From Tritrichomonas musculus (lineage: Eukaryota; Parabasalia; Tritrichomonadida; Tritrichomonadidae): a stretch of DNA of 64,000 bases. The stretch is from the NCBI GenBank assembly GCA_039105265.1, contig JAPFFF010000064.1, positions 1 to 64,000 on the forward strand, written 5' to 3'. The position numbers and the translations under genes are program-made. Position 1 is the first letter of the stretch. Each line of letters opens with the position of its first letter. The notes under the pieces are model-generated. The model had not been told where the DNA came from, searched no databases, and saw only the letters and a list, made by a program, of their open reading frames with translations. This document shows, in pieces, positions 59,516-64,000 of this stretch.

Positions 59516-59887
59516 ATGTCATTAAGAAATCAAAAATTAACAAAAGCTCAAGAACAAAAATTATTAATGGAAAGATTACAAAATGAAAATTCTCATTTAA
59601 AATCTAAAATGTTTGATGCAATTGTTGAAATTAAAAATTTGAGAAATGAGGTGAATTCAAAACCTAAAAGAAATACTAAGAAAACTCAAGAACAAATTCA
59701 ACCTCAACAAATGGTTTATCAACTACCTCAACAAACTCAAAAAAATACAAGATTTACAAAAAATCCTTCAAAAGTTTATGAACATGAAGAATTTTTACAA
59801 CATTTAGCTCAATTACAAGCAAATCAAAATTCAAAATCTAGAAAAAGAAGACAAAATAATGATTCTGAAGATTCTGAATCTGATTGA
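59516..59887 (+). CDS. Coiled-coil, basic nuclear-type protein, 123 aa
   Basis: Residues ~8-48 are a coiled coil (AQEQKLLMERLQNENSHLKS). A Gln-rich middle (QEQIQPQQMVYQLPQQTQ) follows, then a basic KSRKRRQNN patch and an acidic DSEDSESD end. The layout resembles small bZIP-like or scaffold proteins, but no DNA-binding basic region precedes the coil. It sits 21 bases upstream of the HNH gene on the same strand. Confidence 0.6.
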   Translation: MSLRNQKLTKAQEQKLLMERLQNENSHLKSKMFDAIVEIKNLRNEVNSKPKRNTKKTQEQIQPQQMVYQLPQQTQKNTRFTKNPSKVYEHEEFLQHLAQLQANQNSKSRKRRQNNDSEDSESD

Positions 59888-59908
59888 AAAATCACTTCAC
59901 TAAATTAA

Positions 59909-60628
59909 ATGACAGTTGGACAATTGATAATCGATACAATTAATGATAACATTCTAGATGAAGAACATTTAAAAGAAATTGAAGAAAAGATATTAGAAAA
60001 AGAAATTGAAGAAGAACAGAAAATTGAAGAAGGTGAAGAAATGACAATTCCTGAAAATACTCAATTTGAGAAACTTAAAAATTATCCTGATTATGAAATA
60101 ATGACTTCTGAACCATATTACATAAGAAAAATCAGTACAAAGAAGATTTTGAAAGAAATAAATCGAAACAAAGAAAATAAATATATCTCAATTAGATTGA
60201 ATGGACAGATAAAATTGAAACATAGGATTATTGCTGAACATTTTGTTCCAAATGATGACCCAGAAAATAAAATTTTTGTTGACCATATTGACCAAAACCC
60301 ACATAATAATTCACCTTCAAATTTACGTTGGGTTTCTCCAAAAGAAAATTCAATGAACAAAAAGACTCACATGAATATTGTTTATCAATTTTATGATAAA
60401 TTACCTCCAAATGCAATTTCGATAAAAAAATACGGAAATCATACATTTGAAAACTATTTCTATTCAAATGGTGAATTTTATTTTTTCAATGGAGAAAAAT
60501 ATAGAAAATTAGAAAAACTTCAACAAACTAAATATTCAACTTTTTTTGTTCAAGCTTTAAATACAAAAGGAAAAAAAGTTAAAATTTTCGTTAACAAATT
60601 TGAAAGAGATTATATAAATAAAAAATGA
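59909..60628 (+). CDS. NUMOD4-HNH endonuclease
   Basis: The protein is 239 aa. Its N-terminal ~50 residues are Glu-rich. A NUMOD4-like module (LKNYPDYEIMTSEPYYIRKI) precedes the HNH nuclease, with the sequence HRIIAEHFVPND, then DHIDQNPHNNSPSNLRWVSP, ending KENSMNKK. The His/Asp/His/Asn residues of a betabeta-alpha-metal nuclease are present. Such enzymes are usually homing endonucleases of phage or giant viruses, or free-standing mobile genes; here it likely nicks or cuts DNA at a specific site. The C-terminal ~90 residues are specific to this protein. Confidence 0.85.
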   Translation: MTVGQLIIDTINDNILDEEHLKEIEEKILEKEIEEEQKIEEGEEMTIPENTQFEKLKNYPDYEIMTSEPYYIRKISTKKILKEINRNKENKYISIRLNGQIKLKHRIIAEHFVPNDDPENKIFVDHIDQNPHNNSPSNLRWVSPKENSMNKKTHMNIVYQFYDKLPPNAISIKKYGNHTFENYFYSNGEFYFFNGEKYRKLEKLQQTKYSTFFVQALNTKGKKVKIFVNKFERDYINKK

Positions 60629-60725
60629 CCGTTTAATGGTCATTTCACAAAATAAACTAACTTTTTGAATTTAAATTTTAATCCGTTTATTTTTTCATTT
60701 CACCTCATTTTCAATCATTTTTTAA

Positions 60726-60968
60726 ATGTCTCGAATCGAAAGACTCATTCAAGTTCATAAAGAAATTGTTGAACTTACAAACAAATGGAATGATGCAACC
60801 CCTCAAGAGAAAGAAAACATTTGGTTCGCAATTTATTTCCGATTCTCAAATGTGTTGAAAGAAAGGAAATATTTTCTTCAACAATGCGATGAATGCAATT
60901 CAGATTCTGAATCCATCAAAGCTTTCAATGATTATGCCACTTACTGGTTAAAATACTGGAATGAATAA
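60726..60968 (+). CDS. Small helical protein, 80 aa
   Basis: It starts MSRIERLIQVHKEIVELTNK and is entirely helical, with three Cys in or near the turn FLQQCDECNSDSE. It may be a diverged member of the 61076/61763 family, with the same size and placement, but the sequence similarity is weak. A TTTCACCTC motif lies upstream. Confidence 0.55.
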   Translation: MSRIERLIQVHKEIVELTNKWNDATPQEKENIWFAIYFRFSNVLKERKYFLQQCDECNSDSESIKAFNDYATYWLKYWNE

Positions 60969-61004
60969 ACAATTTTTTCATCTTAAAATTTTTTTATTTT
61001 TAAC

Positions 61005-61050
61005 TTTTTCTTAACTTTACTTTACTTTTCTTTACTTTACTTAACTTAAC
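61005..61050. repeat. Inverted pentamer tract
   Basis: cttaactttactttactttt and neighbouring pentamers are the reverse complement of the 57516-57888 satellite. They lie in the leader of the 61076 gene. Confidence 0.7.
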
Positions 61051-61075
61051 TCACCTCACTAAAATACTTTGTTCA

Positions 61076-61330
61076 ATGTCAACGTTTGATGCTTTAAATG
61101 CTCTAAACTTGATTCTCAATAAAGTGGACGAATATCAAAATTCTAATGATAGAAATCATCAAATAGAGGTTCTCAATGAATTGCATCGAATCTTTATAGA
61201 AATTAATGAAGATGATTTTTTCGTGGAGCAACAAATCTTTTCTAATACTGAACAAGAATTAGTAGAAAATCTGCAATTTTTTGCGATTTATCAACTTGAA
61301 GAAATTGAAAACTCACCGTTAATTAATTAA
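61076..61330 (+). CDS. Small acidic helical protein, family member A
   Basis: The protein is 84 aa. It aligns with the 61763 protein through the whole length: YQNSNDRNHQIEVLNELHRI against YQKSNDRNEKVQILNEIHSM, and ENLQFFAIYQL against ETLQFFVIVQL. Paralogy two genes apart implies local duplication and selection for the fold. Function unknown. Confidence 0.65.
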   Translation: MSTFDALNALNLILNKVDEYQNSNDRNHQIEVLNELHRIFIEINEDDFFVEQQIFSNTEQELVENLQFFAIYQLEEIENSPLIN

Positions 61331-61387
61331 ATAAACATTAACTTTTTCAATAATGTGGTCGTTTTTCATTTCACTATTATTTTAAGA

Positions 61388-61729
61388 ATGAGCAAGAAAA
61401 GTAAGTGGGGAAAAATCATTGTTCAAGGATTACCAAATCAACAATTTTTCTATCCCCTTGATGAAAAGGAAAAGAATATTGTGAAGTTTCCTAAGAAAAA
61501 GAGACGGAATATGAAGCAAGCTTATGAAAAACTTCAAATTGCAAAAGAAGAATTACCACCAATCGATGAAATAATTCAAATTGCAAAAGAAAAAGAAAGA
61601 AATCCAGCAAAAGAATTTGAAAAAGAAATTAACAAAAAAGTTGATTTACCACCAATCGATGAATTAATTCATCAAACAAGTTCAACAACTCAATTACCTT
61701 CAATTGAAACATTTTTGAATAAAAAATAA
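61388..61729 (+). CDS. Basic protein with repeated LPPIDE motif, 113 aa
   Basis: The ATG at 61388 is used (the open frame begins at a GTG). A basic patch KFPKKKRRNMK is followed by two copies of LPPIDE(I/L)I, about 30 residues apart, then a third weaker LPSIETF. Repeated short linear motifs suggest docking to a partner. It lies between the two paralogues 61076 and 61763. Confidence 0.6.
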   Translation: MSKKSKWGKIIVQGLPNQQFFYPLDEKEKNIVKFPKKKRRNMKQAYEKLQIAKEELPPIDEIIQIAKEKERNPAKEFEKEINKKVDLPPIDELIHQTSSTTQLPSIETFLNKK

Positions 61730-61762
61730 TTAATTCATTTCACTTTTATTTTTTGTTTTTCG

Positions 61763-61999
61763 ATGACAGCATCAAATCAATATTTATATTTCTTAAATGA
61801 AATATTGAGAAAAACTTTTGACTACCAAAAATCCAATGATAGAAATGAAAAAGTTCAAATTTTGAATGAAATTCATTCAATGCACAAAAATATTCTTGAA
61901 AGTGAATATTCTTTGGACCAACAAATTAAACAAGGTGAAGAAGATAGTTTTGTTGAAACACTACAATTCTTTGTAATTGTTCAATTAATGACTTTTTGA
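61763..61999 (+). CDS. Small acidic helical protein, family member B
   Basis: The protein is 78 aa, paralogue of the 61076 gene (see there). It starts MTASNQYLYFLNEILRKTFD. A TTTCACTTTTATT motif lies upstream. Confidence 0.65.
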   Translation: MTASNQYLYFLNEILRKTFDYQKSNDRNEKVQILNEIHSMHKNILESEYSLDQQIKQGEEDSFVETLQFFVIVQLMTF

Positions 62000-62615
62000 G
62001 AGAAAATTTTGAACCATCTCACTTTTTAAATTAAATAAGTAAAAATCAACATTTTAATGAAACTTCCATTATTTTTGAATTAATTTCTATCCATAAATGA
62101 AAAAATAAAATTAAAAAAATCAACCATCTTAATTTTTTGAGAGAAAATTTTGAACCATCTAACTTTTTTGAATAAACTTCTGACCAATAATTAAAAAATC
62201 AAATAATTAAACTTAATTTAATTAAAAATCAACTTTCATTATTTTTGAATATTTTCACCCACCATTTTTTCAATAAACTTCAACCATCTTAACTTTTTGA
62301 AAGAACTTTTGACCAATATTTAAAAAATTAATTAATCCATCTCAAAAATAAATAATAAAATTAAAAATCATTATTTCACCCACCATTTTTCAATAAACTT
62401 CAACCATCTTAACTTTTTGAAAGAACTTCTGACCAATATTTAAAAAATTAATTAATCCATCTCAAAAATAATTAATTTAATTAAAAAATCATTATTTTAA
62501 CAACTTTTATTATTTTTGAGAGAAAATTTTGAACCATCTCACTTTTTCAATTAAATAATTAAAAAAATCAACTATTTTCACTTTTTCAATATTTTCAATT
62601 CATTTCATTTGTTCA
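62000..62615. other. Intergenic stretch of tandem and dispersed repeats
   Basis: No gene. gagagaaaattttgaaccat occurs near 61997, 62139 and 62518. A ~120-base unit is repeated in tandem at 62254-62493. Confidence 0.75.
62254..62493. repeat. Two tandem copies of a ~120-bp unit
   Basis: Both copies begin ttcacccaccattttt and contain caaccatcttaactttttga and attaattaatccatctcaaa. They differ at a few positions and may be promoter or origin-like repeats of this element. Confidence 0.8.
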
Positions 62616-62852
62616 ATGTTGTCCAAAAAAGTTCAGACCGAAAAGAAAAATTCGAATAGAGTTGTTCGAATAGCAGAAATTATTGGAGATACAGTCAAAG
62701 TTTATCAACTTGATAGGCATGAGATGATTAAGGATTACAAACACCCAAAAGTAATGAGTCGAAAAGAATATCTCAAAGAAATTGAAGAGAAGATATCAAA
62801 AATTGAATCATCAAATTCAAACAATGATTTCCAAGAACCTATACAATTCTCT

Positions 62853-62884
<32 letters not shown>

Positions 62885-62906
62885 TTCAAAATCAGAAATT
62901 AAATAA
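62616..62906 (+). CDS. Small protein with long acidic tail, 96 aa
   Basis: It starts MLSKKVQTEKKNSNRVVRIA, followed by a beta-like segment (EIIGDTVKVYQLDRHEMIKD) and a helix. It ends in a run of Glu (SEEEEEEEEEEDSK). It could be a small chromo/SH3-like domain with an acidic tail. Unknown function. Confidence 0.6.
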
Positions 62907-63040
62907 ATAAACATTTTTCTTTACTTTTTAATTATTTTTTTCTTCTTTTTTCTTTTGATATCATCGAATTTCCATTCTTTTCTACGGTATTCTTCGAATT
63001 CTTTTTCATTATTCATTTAAAATGATATAAAATAATTTCT

Positions 63041-63942
63041 TCAATTGTACTGAAATTTTTTCATTCTATAAGGTAAAATTTCACATTTTGTTAATGGAAT
63101 TCCTTTTTGTTTAAAGAAATTAATAATTTCAGTTATTCCAGAAGATATTGTTGTAAATAATAAATATTCAGACTCATTCAAAATTTCAATTAAATCTAAA
63201 TTATTTGAATATGTCCAATTTTTATCTACTGAAACAATTGGTGGGTCAATTATAAATACAATATTATCTTTTTCTTTATATTCATCATATAATTCTTTCC
63301 AATCTTTTGAAACTAATTCAATTCCTTCTAAATATTTTTCAATATTTTCATCGTAATTTTCTTTAGGAATTCTATTACAATATGGTCTTTTATTTAAATC
63401 TTCTAAATCTTTTGAAATATGAGGTGCAAATAATAAACAATTTGATAATGTATATAAATCAATATAACCTTTATAATTATTCAATAATTCATCAATTTTC
63501 TTTTTAGTTTCTTAGATAAAATTTTATTATAATTTTCATTAATTAACGGTCGAATTAATTCAATTAATTTATTAGTTTCAGGAATTTTATCTAATCGTTC
63601 TTTATAGTTTTCAAAATCATTACAAATAATTTTACTTTTTGGATGAACTTGATGAACTAAATAACTCAAAAAGAATGAACCGCCAAATAAATCAATAAAC
63701 GTTTTATTTTCACTATCTTTAATACTTTCAATTAATTTTAAGAATTTATGTTTTCCCTTAGATTTATTGTTTTGAAAAGGCAATGGAGGATTTTTTCTAA
63801 TCGGTTCTCTAACAATTTTTTTCTTTGATTGTTTTTCCGATTCCACTTTTTCAATATTTTCACCCACATTTTGGGGTTCAACTTTTTCAACAGTTTCACT
63901 CACTGTTTGTTTTTTATTTGTTCTTTTGGTCCTTGTAGACAT
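63041..63942 (-). pseudogene. DNA adenine methylase (D12 class), frameshifted
   Basis: Two overlapping frames form one gene. 63942-63481 carries a basic, disordered N-terminus and methyltransferase motif I (KTFIDLFGGSFFLSYLVHQV). After a single-base frameshift in an A-rich run (about 63490-63515), 63484-63041 carries the DPP motif (FIIDPPIVSVDKNWTY) and the C-terminal fold. The second half has no ATG start. DPPY of classical Dam enzymes is DPPI here. Class D12 enzymes methylate the N6 of adenine. The frameshift could be a real mutation, programmed shifting on the A-run, or a sequencing indel. Confidence 0.75.
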
Positions 63943-64000
63943 CTTTTTTTATTTCGATAAAAAAATTGAATTAATTTTTAATTTGGTTCAAAATGAATTC
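63943..64000. other. Upstream of the methylase gene, window end
   Basis: AT-rich leader of the minus-strand methylase gene; nothing more can be said before the window ends. Confidence 0.5.

Overview
The window reads as nuclear DNA of a trichomonad (parabasalid) protist. It is very AT-rich, and the genes run open without any introns I can see. It carries BspA-like leucine-rich proteins, large ankyrin proteins, a TKL-like pseudokinase, two eukaryotic-type tRNA genes without encoded CCA, and a complete Maverick/Polinton element. This combination is typical of Trichomonas/Tritrichomonas genomes. The very low GC content slightly favours a Tritrichomonas-like species, but I cannot fix the species from sequence alone.

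Layout: (1) 1-9631 is a head-to-tail array with an exact 3099-bp period. Each period holds one 658-codon transposase-like gene inside a 2.17-kb element with 21-bp inverted ends, plus a ~0.9-kb spacer. The last copy is cut mid-gene. (2) 9632-14800 is gene-poor, with one frameshifted gene remnant, three near-identical palindromic hairpins and a decayed low-complexity block. (3) 14.9-33.3 kb is host gene territory. It holds an R-S-E type ADP-ribosyltransferase fused to an N-C/H (LRAT/NlpC-like) domain, a broken LRR-Sel1 gene, an intact BspA-like LRR gene, tRNA-Cys, a pseudokinase (HRN, GFG), tRNA-Asp, a 5.6-kb ankyrin locus in which single ankyrin repeats alternate with blocks of a 25-nt repeat, and a LIM-PARP protein with 37 perfect 12-residue repeats. 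(4) 35040-52556 is a 17.5-kb Maverick with 163-bp perfect terminal inverted repeats and a TTTTA target duplication. It encodes a packaging ATPase, double-jelly-roll major capsid protein, a giant fibre-like protein, integrase, protein-primed DNA polymerase and about ten small proteins. One small gene is visibly broken by a 14-bp tandem duplication. (5) 52.6-55.7 kb holds a TauE/SafE transporter gene and, beyond its promoter, a 905-bp MITE-like insertion with an 8-bp target duplication. (6) 57.5-64 kb is a compact cluster of small, mostly unrecognised genes. They include a coiled-coil protein, an HNH endonuclease, a winged-helix-like protein, a small paralogous family and a frameshifted DNA adenine methylase. 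The cluster is bordered by a pentamer satellite and shares an upstream TTCATTTCAC-type motif. It looks like part of a second, different large mobile or viral element that runs off the window.

How the parts work together: in the Maverick the replication/integration module (integrase, polymerase, both terminal genes) and the virion module (ATPase, capsid, fibre) sit in blocks. Genes of the replication side share an upstream TATCRCYAACGAAA motif that virion genes lack, suggesting two expression classes. Start codons were chosen as ATG only. Several longer open frames begin at TTG or GTG, and I trimmed those to the first plausible ATG.
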